Assembly (NCBI GenBank): GCA_035509195.1
Contig: DATJLT010000027.1
Location: 1-22,440 of the forward strand
Length of the DNA: 22,440 bases
From: Chersky-822 sp035509195
GTDB lineage: Bacteria > Actinomycetota > Actinomycetes > Streptosporangiales > Streptosporangiaceae
Reading direction: 5' to 3'
Shown in pieces: positions 1 through 6,791 of this stretch (positions are counted from its first letter, which is position 1; each line of letters begins with the position of its first letter). The position numbers and the translations under genes were made by a program. The notes under the pieces were generated by a model. That model was not told the origin of the DNA and searched no databases. It worked only from the letters and a program-made list of their open reading frames with translations.

Positions 1-87
1 ATAAAGGCTTCGTGTGCGCCATTGTCGTGACATCATCGTGGCTCTCGATAACGCAACCGCTGCCATTAACCGTGCTAGGGGAACGAC

Positions 88-609
88 ATGCCCGCGGACT
101 ACGCCAATCCTGTACAGCAATTCCGCGACCTCATGTTCGACGTGTCCGCTCCCCCGGCCGCGCTGCAGCCCGTAGCGCTGAGCCAGATCATGGAGGACAG
201 CGGGCCCGACCGGGCGGCGAGCGCCCTGGCTGAGCACATCGCCAAGAACAGCCGCCTTGACCTGGCCAGATCCACTGCCCTCGTGCAGGAGTCGCTGCCA
301 GCCGATGGCGACACGATGGCCAGGGCAACCGCGGTCAGCAACGCCGCCCTGGCAGCGACCTCGTTCAGTGGCGAGATCGAGTTGCACGACCCGGTCATGC
401 TCTGGCCGTGGGCACGCCTGGTGTTCAGCTTCATCCTGGTCGCCGCCCTTATCGCGACGATCATCTTCATCTTCGTGCTCGGGCACCAGAAAGCCGCCGC
501 CCCCACGGCGACCTACGTCTGTCTCGCCGTCGGCGGGGGCCTCGCCCTGGCCGGCCTCCTGATCATGGTCATGGGCTACAAGAACGTCACCATCAAGGGC
601 AGCAAGTAG
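88..609 (+). CDS. Hypothetical protein with two C-terminal membrane helices
   Basis: I do not recognise this 173-residue protein. The start is an ATG preceded by a good ribosome binding site (AGGGGA, 77-82). Residues 1 to about 105 are soluble and mostly alpha-helical in character, with no motif I can name. Two hydrophobic segments follow, about 110-132 and 139-162, separated by a short loop containing HQKAAAP, and the protein ends in a basic tail (YKNVTIKGSK). No signal peptide or lipobox is visible, so the N-terminal part is probably cytoplasmic with a C-terminal hairpin in the membrane. The next gene on this strand is more than 750 bp away, so it looks monocistronic. The stop is followed directly by a C-rich tract. 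That it is a real gene rests on the RBS, the codon pattern and the coherent hydrophobic segments. Confidence 0.75.
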   Translation: MPADYANPVQQFRDLMFDVSAPPAALQPVALSQIMEDSGPDRAASALAEHIAKNSRLDLARSTALVQESLPADGDTMARATAVSNAALAATSFSGEIELHDPVMLWPWARLVFSFILVAALIATIIFIFVLGHQKAAAPTATYVCLAVGGGLALAGLLIMVMGYKNVTIKGSK

Positions 610-612
610 CAA

Positions 613-651
613 CCGCCCCGCCCGGGCCGCCCCGCCCCGCCCCCTCCCCGG
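613..651. other. C-rich tract, G-quadruplex-capable on the minus strand
   Basis: The plus strand here is almost only C with single G or T interruptions. The minus strand therefore carries at least four runs of four or more G separated by one or two bases, the textbook pattern for a G-quadruplex. It lies between the 3' end of the two-helix protein gene (plus) and the 3' end of the tRNA gene (minus). A transcript of bcp and the tRNA would run into it as G-rich RNA. Its role as a terminator or pause site is inference. Confidence 0.5.
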
Positions 652-671
652 CCTCGACACCCAGACCGGGG
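646..671. terminator. Possible weak bidirectional terminator stem
   Basis: Arms CCCCGG (646-651) and CCGGGG (666-671) can pair across a 14-nt loop, between a plus-strand gene end and the end of the tRNA gene on the minus strand. There is no T tract on either side and the stem is only 6 bp, so in a genome this GC-rich it may be chance. Position is the main argument for it. Confidence 0.2.
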
Positions 672-698
672 AAGCGGTCCGCACAATGGGACAACAGG

Positions 699-771
699 TG
701 GGGCCGGTGGGATTTGAACCCACACTGGCAGGATCCTAAGTCCTGTGCCTCTGCCGTTGGGCTACGGCCCC
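699..771 (-). tRNA. tRNA with anticodon UAG (reads CUA, Leu), class I fold
   Basis: The minus strand folds into a complete cloverleaf. The acceptor stem is GGGGCCG (771-765) with CGGCCCC (706-700). The D arm is GCC/GGC with loop CAACGGCAGA. The anticodon stem CAGGA/TCCTG carries loop CTTAGGA with U33, anticodon UAG (738-736) and G37. The T arm is GTGGG-TTCAAAT-CCCAC. The discriminator is A (699), followed by CC and then T, so CCA is not fully encoded. The variable loop is only five bases (CCAGT, 728-724), that is class I. UAG as anticodon decodes CUA, a leucine codon, yet bacterial tRNA-Leu normally has a long class II variable arm. A73 and G37 agree with leucine identity; the fold does not. 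CTA is used as a sense codon in this window (e.g. cysM codon 175, pncB codon 273). The 5' end is 13 nt after the bcp stop, so co-transcription is likely. Confidence 0.9.
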
Positions 772-784
772 GAGGGCGTTGCGC

Positions 785-1261
785 TCAGGCGGCCAGGTCT
801 TTGCGCAGCCTGGCTACGTGCCCGGTCGCTTTCACTCCGTAGTAGGCGCGCTCGATCTTGCCGTCAGCATCGATCACGAACGTTGACCTGATCACACCCA
901 CTGACGGCTTGCCGTACAGCATTTTCTCGCCATACGCACCGTACGCCTTGAGAACGCCCAGGCCGGGATCGGACAGCAGCGGAAAAGTCAGCCCGTCACG
1001 TTCGCGGAACTTCGCCAGTTTAGCTGGCTTGTCAGGCGAAATGCCCAGCACGGCATATCCGAGATCGGCGAGGTCCTGACGGCTGTCGCGGAAGTCGCAG
1101 GCCTGCTTCGTGCATCCAGGGGTCATCGCCGCCGGGTAGAAGTACACGATCACCCGCTTGCCGCGCAGCGACGCGAGCGACACCTCGTTGCCGTCGGCAT
1201 CGGGCAGGATGAAATCGGGCGCGGCCTCGCCGGGCTCCAGGCGCGTATCGCTCACAGGCAC
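785..1261 (-). CDS. bcp: Thioredoxin-dependent peroxiredoxin, Bcp/PrxQ type
   Basis: This is a 158-residue AhpC/TSA-family peroxiredoxin that reduces hydrogen peroxide and organic hydroperoxides in the cytoplasm using thioredoxin. The active-site block is clear: PAAMTPGCTKQACDF, with peroxidatic Cys50 and resolving Cys55 five residues apart, as in PrxQ/Bcp. The N-terminal GEAAPDFILPD and the later GVIRSTFVIDADGKI are the usual flanking family motifs, and the length is normal. The start is GTG at 1261; a second GTG two codons in (1255) has a slightly better placed AGG upstream and could be the true start. It is divergent from the lipoprotein gene, and the tRNA gene follows 13 nt after its stop. 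The YbbN-like thioredoxin of this window lies about 14 kb away and is not an obvious partner. Confidence 0.95.
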   Translation of the reverse strand: MPVSDTRLEPGEAAPDFILPDADGNEVSLASLRGKRVIVYFYPAAMTPGCTKQACDFRDSRQDLADLGYAVLGISPDKPAKLAKFRERDGLTFPLLSDPGLGVLKAYGAYGEKMLYGKPSVGVIRSTFVIDADGKIERAYYGVKATGHVARLRKDLAA

Positions 1262-1373
1262 CTACCGTACCCGGTCAGGCGCTCCGCCGCCCGGCCGGCG
1301 CCATCAACCGGCCATAAATCACCACAATAACTCTTCGTTAGCAGCCGGTCATTATGCACTTCAAGGCATGGGC

Positions 1374-1388
1374 AATGCTGCTAGCATT
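1374..1388. promoter_or_regulatory. Small inverted repeat just upstream of the lipoprotein start
   Basis: AATGC (1374-1378) and GCATT (1384-1388) are inverted around TGCTA, and the central TGCTAGCA (1379-1386) is itself a perfect 8-bp palindrome. It ends five bases before the lipoprotein ATG, in a stretch poorer in GC than the surroundings. It could be an operator or an mRNA hairpin masking the start, whose upstream lacks a Shine-Dalgarno match. The short arms make chance possible. Confidence 0.25.
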
Positions 1389-1393
1389 CCATT

Positions 1394-2263
1394 ATGATTT
1401 TGCAATCTGCCCATTCGCTTATTCGCCAGAATCGCGCGTTTTGGCCGGCTGCGCTTGTTATGATAGGCGCATGCGCGGCTACCGCCATCGCCGGCTGCTC
1501 CTCCGCCTCCACGCACTCTAGCAGCAAGAACACGGAGGATACCTCCACAGAAACGGCGGCGACGAGCAAAGCTCTCCAGCTCGCATCGGTCGTGTCGGAC
1601 CAGGTTAATTCGCTCACCGCGAATATTAGGGTGCATACTAGCGGAGCCAGCGAAGGCGACCTGACTGGTGCGGTGAGCGTGCAACTCAAGCCGACGAAAA
1701 TCGTGGCGGCTAATTTCAGCGAGACCCAGGGGAAATCGCCCGCCATTGAGCTTGACGAGATTCTCACTCCCTCGGCTATTTATTTCAAGGATCCGGCCTT
1801 CACCAAGGCGGCGGGCAAGCCATGGGTGACGGCCAGTACCTCTGAGCTGTCTTCCAAGGTCGGCGTCAGCCTCGGGTCCCTGCTCCAGAACCTGGAGAGC
1901 AGCAATCCCCTCGACCAGGCCAAGCTGTTCAGCGCTTCGAAGAACGCGCACAAGGTCGGTACCTCGGTCATCCGCGGCGTGCCGGTCACCGAGTACGCGG
2001 GCACCTACGTGCCTTCAGTCGCGCTGAATAAGCTCAGCCCCGCGCTGCGCAAGCAGATCGGCCCGACGCTGAAGTCGATCGGCACGAACCCGGTCCAGTT
2101 CGAGGTCTGGCTCGATGCCCGGCACATCGTGAGGCAAGCAGAAGACGAGACCAACGTGCGCGGCCAGGTTGTCGTCACCGAGTTGTACGTCACGTCGGTG
2201 AACAAGAAGGTTAAGGTGACGCTTCCGGCGGCGAGCGAAGTCGCGCCCTTGCCCAAGGTCTAG
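1394..2263 (+). CDS. LppX/LprAFG-like lipoprotein
   Basis: This 289-residue secreted lipoprotein has a hydrophobic signal segment at residues 16-34 and a lipobox I-A-G-C with Cys35 as the lipidation site. A Ser/Thr-rich linker (36-60) follows, then a domain of about 220 residues in the style of the LppX_LprAFG family of actinobacterial lipid-carrier lipoproteins (TANIRVHTSG, PWVTASTSEL, VQFEVWLDA). In mycobacteria, family members carry glycolipids or lipid precursors across the cell envelope; which lipid this one binds cannot be told. The ATG at 1394 lacks a clear RBS, but the next in-frame Met (codon 23) would cut into the signal peptide. The first 400 bp use more A/T-ending codons than neighbouring genes. 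Its stop overlaps that of convergent rdgB by four bases. Family assignment is by motif and architecture only. Confidence 0.8.
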   Translation: MILQSAHSLIRQNRAFWPAALVMIGACAATAIAGCSSASTHSSSKNTEDTSTETAATSKALQLASVVSDQVNSLTANIRVHTSGASEGDLTGAVSVQLKPTKIVAANFSETQGKSPAIELDEILTPSAIYFKDPAFTKAAGKPWVTASTSELSSKVGVSLGSLLQNLESSNPLDQAKLFSASKNAHKVGTSVIRGVPVTEYAGTYVPSVALNKLSPALRKQIGPTLKSIGTNPVQFEVWLDARHIVRQAEDETNVRGQVVVTELYVTSVNKKVKVTLPAASEVAPLPKV

Positions 2264-2874
2264 GCGATCGCGCCGATCGCGGTCACGAGGCCTCGGAACG
2301 CACGCCCGCGATGGCTGATCGCGTCCTTCTCCGGCGCGCTCATCTCCGCGGTCGTGCGGGTCTCGCCGTATGGCACGAAGATCGGGTCGTAGCCGAAGCC
2401 ACCGGTGCCACGCGGCTCGCGGATGAGGTGCCCGGTCACCGTCCCCTCGCTGAGGCTGGCCTGTCCAGAGGGAAGCACGAGGGCGGCCGCGCAGGCGAAG
2501 TGCGCGCCCCTGCGCTCATCAGGCACGTCACTGACCTGGTCGAGCAGCAACTGGAGGTTGGCCTCGTCGTTGCCGTGCCTGCCCGACCACCTGGCCGAGA
2601 GCACGCCTGGCATGCCGTTCAGCGCGTCCACGCAGATGCCTGAGTCGTCGGCGACCGACGGCAGGCCGGTGAACTTCGCGATCGCTGCCGCCTTGAGCAT
2701 GGCGTTGTCCTCGAACGTGGCCCCGGTCTCGGCGACCTCTGGTGCGTCGGGGAACTCAGCGAGCGTCACCAGCTCGACCCTGACCGGGCTGGCCCGCAGT
2801 ATCCGGTCAAGCTCGGCCAGCTTGCCCGCGTTGCGGGTCGCCAGAACCAGCCGTGGCAGCGCTGAGCCGCTCAC
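2260..2874 (-). CDS. rdgB: RdgB/HAM1 family XTP/dITP diphosphatase
   Basis: The protein has 204 residues, the normal family length. It hydrolyses non-canonical purine triphosphates (XTP, dITP, ITP) to monophosphate and pyrophosphate, cleaning the nucleotide pool. Family blocks appear in order: ATRNAGKLAEL (12-22, phosphate binding), ETGATFEDNAMLKA (49-62), VADDSGICVDAL (74-85) with the metal-binding and catalytic acidic residues, GTGGFGYDPIF (156-166, base recognition) and SHRGRA (187-192). The start is GTG and overlaps the rph stop as GTGA, so translation is probably coupled to rph. The rph-rdgB pairing is widespread in actinobacteria. Its own stop shares the palindrome CTAG with the stop of the convergent lipoprotein gene. 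Confidence 0.96.
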   Translation of the reverse strand: MSGSALPRLVLATRNAGKLAELDRILRASPVRVELVTLAEFPDAPEVAETGATFEDNAMLKAAAIAKFTGLPSVADDSGICVDALNGMPGVLSARWSGRHGNDEANLQLLLDQVSDVPDERRGAHFACAAALVLPSGQASLSEGTVTGHLIREPRGTGGFGYDPIFVPYGETRTTAEMSAPEKDAISHRGRAFRGLVTAIGAIA

Positions 2875-3593
2875 CCGGACGCGAGCGCCTTCTGCTGCAG
2901 CAAGGTCAGCTCCGCGCAGCCGGCGACCGCCAGGTCAAGCAGCTCGTCAAGCAGCCGCCGGTCAAACGGCTCGCGCTCGGCGGTCCCCTGTACCTCGACG
3001 AAACTGCCGTCACCGGTGCAGACCACGTTCATGTCGGTCTCGGCCGCGACGTCCTCTGTGTAGCAGAGGTCGAGCCTGGGCTGGCCCTCAATGATGCCGA
3101 CGCTTACCGCCGACACCGAGGCCGCGAGCGGGCTGCCCTTGACGCGCTTCCGCGCGGTCAGCCAGCCGATCGCGTCGGCGAGAGCCACGTAACCGCCGGT
3201 TATCGCGGCGGTCCTGGTGCCGCCGTCGGCCTGCAGCACGTCGCAGTCGATCATGATCGAGTTCTCGCCGAGAGCCTTGAAGTCGACGCAGGCGCGCAGC
3301 GACCGGCCAACGAGCCTGGAAATCTCCTGCGTACGGCCGCCGACCCTGCCCTTCACCGATTCCCTGTCGCCGCGGGTGTTGGTCGCACGCGGCAGCATCG
3401 CGTACTCGGCGGTGACCCAGCCGAGGCCGCTGCCGCGCCGCCAGCGCGGGATGTCGTCGAGCACGCTGGCCGCGCAGAGCACGCGGGTCGCGCCGAATTC
3501 GACGAGCACGGAGCCTTCGGCGTGGTCGAGCCAGCCTCTGGTGATCTTCACCTCGCGCAGCTGATCCGGGCTGCGGCCGTCTGGGCGGGACAT
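2871..3593 (-). CDS. rph: Ribonuclease PH
   Basis: RNase PH is a phosphate-dependent 3'-to-5' exoribonuclease that trims tRNA 3' ends in the cytoplasm as a hexameric ring. The 240-residue product starts MSRPDGRSPDQLR, the conserved N-terminus; the frame stays open further upstream, but that extension has no family similarity and would run into the epimerase gene, so ATG at 3593 is the start. Family motifs are present: GWVTAEYAMLPRAT (58-71), GGRTQEISRLVGRSLRA with the phosphate-binding arginine, and DCDVLQADGGTRTA. It lies 31 nt after the epimerase stop and overlaps rdgB by GTGA, consistent with one transcript from the MBL gene through rdgB. Confidence 0.97.
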   Translation of the reverse strand: MSRPDGRSPDQLREVKITRGWLDHAEGSVLVEFGATRVLCAASVLDDIPRWRRGSGLGWVTAEYAMLPRATNTRGDRESVKGRVGGRTQEISRLVGRSLRACVDFKALGENSIMIDCDVLQADGGTRTAAITGGYVALADAIGWLTARKRVKGSPLAASVSAVSVGIIEGQPRLDLCYTEDVAAETDMNVVCTGDGSFVEVQGTAEREPFDRRLLDELLDLAVAGCAELTLLQQKALASG

Positions 3594-3624
3594 GCGCGCT
3601 AGCGTATCGGTCCGTCGCAGTGCC

Positions 3625-4563
3625 TCAGACCGCCGCCCGGTCAGGCGTGCCAGCCTCGATCCAGTCGCAGACCGCACGGACTCCGCCGGGAAGCGTTGTC
3701 TTCGCCTTCCAGCCCAGGTCACGCCAGGCCCGTTCCACGGCGAGCGCGCTGCGCAGCAGCTCGCCTGGCCTGGCAGGCGCGAACACTGGCTCAACCGGCT
3801 TGCCGGTGACCTCGCCGATGACCCTGGCCAGCTCGAGCACGGCGACCTCGCGGCCGGTGCCGATGTTCCAGGTGCCGGGGCGGCGGGTGTCTGCGGCGGC
3901 CAGGAAGGCCGCTACGGCATCGCCCACGTACACGAGGTCACGGGTCTGGGCGCCGTCACCGAAGATGGTCGGGCGCACGTCCGCGAGGATCTGAGAGCAG
4001 AAGATGGGCACGACGCCGGACTCGCCGCTCGGGTCCTGCCTCGGCCCGTACACGTTCGCGAGGCGCAGCACCGAGTGCGATGTCTCGTGCAGGCGGTTGT
4101 AGAGGCCGACGTACTGCTCGGCGCAATGCTTGGCGATGCCGTAGGGCGATTCGGGCAGCGGCAGCACGTCTTCTAGCGAAGGGATCGGCGCGTCCCGCCC
4201 GTACATCGCACCGCCCGATGAGCAGAACAGCACCCTGGCCCCGACCGCACGGGCGGCTTCGAGCACGTTGATCGTACCGATCACGTTGGCTTCGGCGTCA
4301 CTGGCCGGGTGCGCCACAGAGGCGACCACATCGATCTGCGCGGCCAGGTGGCAGATCAGCTCGGGCCGCAGCGAAGCGATCATTTCGGCCAGCGACGCGG
4401 CGTCGGTGACGCTGACCTTATGCAAGGTGACGCGATCGTCGAGCCGGCCCGGCCGCCCGGCGGAAAGGTCGTCGACGACAGAAACGTCATCGCCCCTTGC
4501 CAGGAAGGCATCAGTGAGGTGTGATCCGATGAACCCGGCACCGCCGGTGACTACTACTCGCAT
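3625..4563 (-). CDS. NAD-dependent epimerase/dehydratase (GalE-like extended SDR)
   Basis: This 312-residue extended short-chain dehydrogenase/reductase has the Rossmann motif GGAGFIGSH (7-15) at the N-terminus, the NAD-binding acidic pair VDD (30-32), catalytic Ser115/Ser116 in CSSGGAMYG, and the Tyr141-x-x-x-Lys145 couple in SPYGIAKHCAEQY. The following RLANVYGPRQDP and the later GDGAQTRDLVYVGD are typical of nucleotide-sugar 4-epimerases such as UDP-glucose/galactose epimerase, so a sugar nucleotide is the likely substrate; the exact sugar cannot be told. The start at MRVVVTGG (ATG 4563) is preferred because upstream in-frame residues are Arg-rich and unrelated to the family. It sits between the MBL-fold gene (61 nt) and rph (31 nt) in the same direction, a position I do not associate with this cluster in mycobacteria. 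Confidence 0.9.
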   Translation of the reverse strand: MRVVVTGGAGFIGSHLTDAFLARGDDVSVVDDLSAGRPGRLDDRVTLHKVSVTDAASLAEMIASLRPELICHLAAQIDVVASVAHPASDAEANVIGTINVLEAARAVGARVLFCSSGGAMYGRDAPIPSLEDVLPLPESPYGIAKHCAEQYVGLYNRLHETSHSVLRLANVYGPRQDPSGESGVVPIFCSQILADVRPTIFGDGAQTRDLVYVGDAVAAFLAAADTRRPGTWNIGTGREVAVLELARVIGEVTGKPVEPVFAPARPGELLRSALAVERAWRDLGWKAKTTLPGGVRAVCDWIEAGTPDRAAV

Positions 4564-4624
4564 GTCACGGCAGTCTATTCGGCGCAGGCGCGGGACCAGC
4601 GCATTAGCCGTTCGCCGTTTCCGG

Positions 4625-5371
4625 TCAGATCGGGACTCGCGCGCCAGGCACCGCCAGCGAGACCGGTCCTGTAAAGGCATCGGCCGCCTCGCCCGATACC
4701 TGCTCCCTGCTATTCCACGGCACCAGGTGAGTGACGATCAGCTCGCGCGCCCCTGCTCTCGCGGCATGCTCACCGGCCTGACGGCCGGTCAGGTGCAAGC
4801 CGGGCGGCAGCCCGTCGGTGTCAGGAAATGAGGCCTCGCAGAGCAGAACGTCCGCGTCCCGCGCCAGCTCGATCAGCGCATCAGCCGGGCCGGTATCGGC
4901 CGAGTAGGCCAGCGTCTTCCCGTTATGGGCCAGGCGGAAGCCGAAGGTCTCGACCGGATGACTCATGTGCCTGGTGGTCACGCTGAAGGGGCCGATCTCG
5001 ATCGTGCCTGGCGTCAGGGGCAGGAAGTCGAATCTCGCTGCCATCGACTCGCTCGATTCTTGCCCGGCGGCCCGGTCGAGCCGCCCCGTGCTATCTGGCG
5101 GCCCGTATACCGGAATGCGCGGAAGCGGACCCTGGGGATGATAGGTGCGGAAGACGTGATAAGCGCACATGTCAAGGCAATGATCGGCGTGCAGGTGGGA
5201 GAGGCATACCGCGTCAACTTCCTCAAGCGCGACGTATCGCTGAAGCGGGCCGAGTGCGCCATTACCGAGATCTATCACCAGGCGGTATCCGTCGGCCTCG
5301 ACCAGATAACAAGATGACGCGCTGTCCGGGCCGGGGAAACTGCCTGAGCAACCCACGATCGTCAGGTCCAT
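4625..5371 (-). CDS. MBL-fold metallohydrolase (Rv1339-like, candidate cyclic-nucleotide phosphodiesterase)
   Basis: This is a 248-residue metallo-beta-lactamase-fold protein of the RNase Z/phosphodiesterase type. The zinc signature HLHADH lies in VCLSHLHADHCLDMC, with further likely ligands in HMSHP, the Asp of SADTG and the His of IVTHL near the C-terminus. The N-terminus MDLTIVGCSGSFPGPDSASS is characteristic of the group. M. tuberculosis Rv1339, next to rphA and reported as an atypical cAMP phosphodiesterase, is the obvious positional and sequence counterpart from memory; the activity here is inference. ATG at 5371 is chosen; an in-frame TTG at 5380 would add three residues, and neither has a good RBS. 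It heads the minus-strand group MBL-epimerase-rph-rdgB and is divergent from the first MFS gene across 125 bp. Confidence 0.9.
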   Translation of the reverse strand: MDLTIVGCSGSFPGPDSASSCYLVEADGYRLVIDLGNGALGPLQRYVALEEVDAVCLSHLHADHCLDMCAYHVFRTYHPQGPLPRIPVYGPPDSTGRLDRAAGQESSESMAARFDFLPLTPGTIEIGPFSVTTRHMSHPVETFGFRLAHNGKTLAYSADTGPADALIELARDADVLLCEASFPDTDGLPPGLHLTGRQAGEHAARAGARELIVTHLVPWNSREQVSGEAADAFTGPVSLAVPGARVPI

Positions 5372-5496
5372 GGGCCACAAGGCTACAGTTGGGCATCGTC
5401 AGGGCGGTTCACAGATAGATCCTCGGAGCATCTACCCAGAACGATCAAAAGGCGGCATGATCCCTGCAAAGACCTGATGGCACCCAGGAGACTCCA

Positions 5497-6777
5497 TTGG
5501 CCGAGCAGGCGACCGAATCGCTGCACGTGATCCCGCGCGCGCTGGCCGAGCCCACCGAGCCGGTAACGAAAGCCTGGATCGCGACCCTGGGCCTGGCCAG
5601 CCTGGCCATGTGGATGGCGTCGATCACGCCGCTTCAGGTGCTACTTCCCGAGCAATTGCAGGACATCGACCCGAAGGGAAAGATCCTCGCTCTCGGGCTC
5701 GTGTCGGCCTTCGGCGCGGTGTCCTCGCTGCTGGCCACCCCTGTCGCCGGCGCCTTCTCCGACCGGACCACGCACGCCTGGAGCTTCCTGCACCTGAACG
5801 GACGGCGGCACCGGTGGACGCTCGGCATGGCCCTGCTCGCGGCGATCTGCCTTGGCCTGATCGCGGGGCAGACCACGGTGGTCGGTGTCGGCATCTTGTG
5901 GGTGCTGTTCAGCGCGTTCCAGAACGGCGAGTATGCCAGCCTCAGCGCGGCGGTGCCTGATCACGTGCCGGTGAACCAGCGGGCGACCGTTGCCGGGTGG
6001 GTGGGCATGCCGCAGGCACTCGGGCTGGTAGTGGGGACTGCCCTGGTCGTGTACGTGTTCACCGGGCGGCTTGGCGGGTACCTCGTGCTCGCGATCCCGA
6101 TGGTGGTGCTGGCGCTGCCGTTCGTGCTCGCGACGCCTGACTTCCCGCTCGACCCCGAGCACAGGCAGCCGATGTCGCTGCGGACGCTGCTGCTTTCTTA
6201 CTGGGTGAACCCGAAGCGGCACCCCGACTTCGGCTGGGCGTTCCTGACCAGGTTCCTTGCCTCGCTGGCGATCGGCATGGGGACCTTGTACCTGCTGTAT
6301 TTCCTGCGTGACCAGGTGCACTACGGGCACCCGGCGCAGGGCCTGTTCATCTTGATCGCGATCTACACGGTGCTGGTCATCATCACCGCGGTCATCGGCG
6401 GTGTCATCTCCGACCGGATCGGCAAGCGGAAGCTGATCGTCACCGTGTCAGGGATCTTGATGGGCGTGGCCGCGCTCGTGCTGACCTTCTGGGAGACGTG
6501 GCCGGCCGCGGAGATCGCTGCCGTGCTCTTCGGCGCCGGCTTCGGTGCCTACCTCGCGGTGGACCAGGCCCTGATCACCCAGGTGCTGCCGGCCGCCAAG
6601 GACAGGGCCAAGGACCTGGGGATCATCAACATCGCGATCGTGGGTCCCGCTGCCGTCGCCGGCGCGCTGTCTGCCTTGCTCGTGTCGCTTGGCGGATATC
6701 CCACTTTGTACGCAGCGACGGCTATCGTGGCGGCAGCCGGGTCCGTCCTGGTTTGGCGGATTAAGAGCGTTCCTTAG
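5497..6777 (+). CDS. MFS transporter, first of a tandem pair
   Basis: This 426-residue Major Facilitator Superfamily membrane protein has about 12 hydrophobic helices, the first starting near residue 30 after a polar N-terminal tail. The motif-A-like loop between helices 2 and 3 is GAFSDRTT followed by GRRHRWTLGM; the second copy between helices 8 and 9 is GVISDRIGKRK. Conserved stretches shared with the downstream gene include NQRATVAGWVGMPQA and GAGFGAYLAVDQALITQVLP. The start is TTG at 5497, supported by AGGAG (5485-5489) at good spacing. The substrate cannot be inferred; the GRRHRWT and VDQAL features recall the sugar/drug-type MFS proteins of actinobacteria. The second copy begins 14 nt after its stop, so the two are surely co-transcribed. 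Confidence 0.9.
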   Translation: MAEQATESLHVIPRALAEPTEPVTKAWIATLGLASLAMWMASITPLQVLLPEQLQDIDPKGKILALGLVSAFGAVSSLLATPVAGAFSDRTTHAWSFLHLNGRRHRWTLGMALLAAICLGLIAGQTTVVGVGILWVLFSAFQNGEYASLSAAVPDHVPVNQRATVAGWVGMPQALGLVVGTALVVYVFTGRLGGYLVLAIPMVVLALPFVLATPDFPLDPEHRQPMSLRTLLLSYWVNPKRHPDFGWAFLTRFLASLAIGMGTLYLLYFLRDQVHYGHPAQGLFILIAIYTVLVIITAVIGGVISDRIGKRKLIVTVSGILMGVAALVLTFWETWPAAEIAAVLFGAGFGAYLAVDQALITQVLPAAKDRAKDLGIINIAIVGPAAVAGALSALLVSLGGYPTLYAATAIVAAAGSVLVWRIKSVP

Positions 6778-6791
6778 AAGGGCGGCTCCCC

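Noticed and set aside
99..506. Open frame of 135 codons antisense to the two-helix membrane protein gene
   Set aside because: No RBS, no recognisable motif, and it covers a gene with a strong RBS and coherent membrane segments; a typical GC-rich shadow frame.
699..771. Amber-suppressor tRNA
   Set aside because: The anticodon is 5'-UAG-3', which pairs with codon CUA. A UAG stop would need anticodon CUA.
2853..3602. Open frame of 249 codons on the plus strand opposite rph
   Set aside because: Antisense shadow of a fully recognised RNase PH; composition rich in Arg, Ala and Gly with no family features.
3594..3794. N-terminal extension of rph by 67 residues
   Set aside because: The extension has no RNase PH similarity and overlaps the epimerase 3' end; MSRPDGRSPDQLR at 3593 is the family N-terminus.
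5641..6330. Long minus-strand frames opposite the MFS genes (also 6858-7646)
   Set aside because: His/Arg/Pro/Glu-rich translations without motifs, opposite clear 12-helix proteins; they mirror the codon bias of the real genes.
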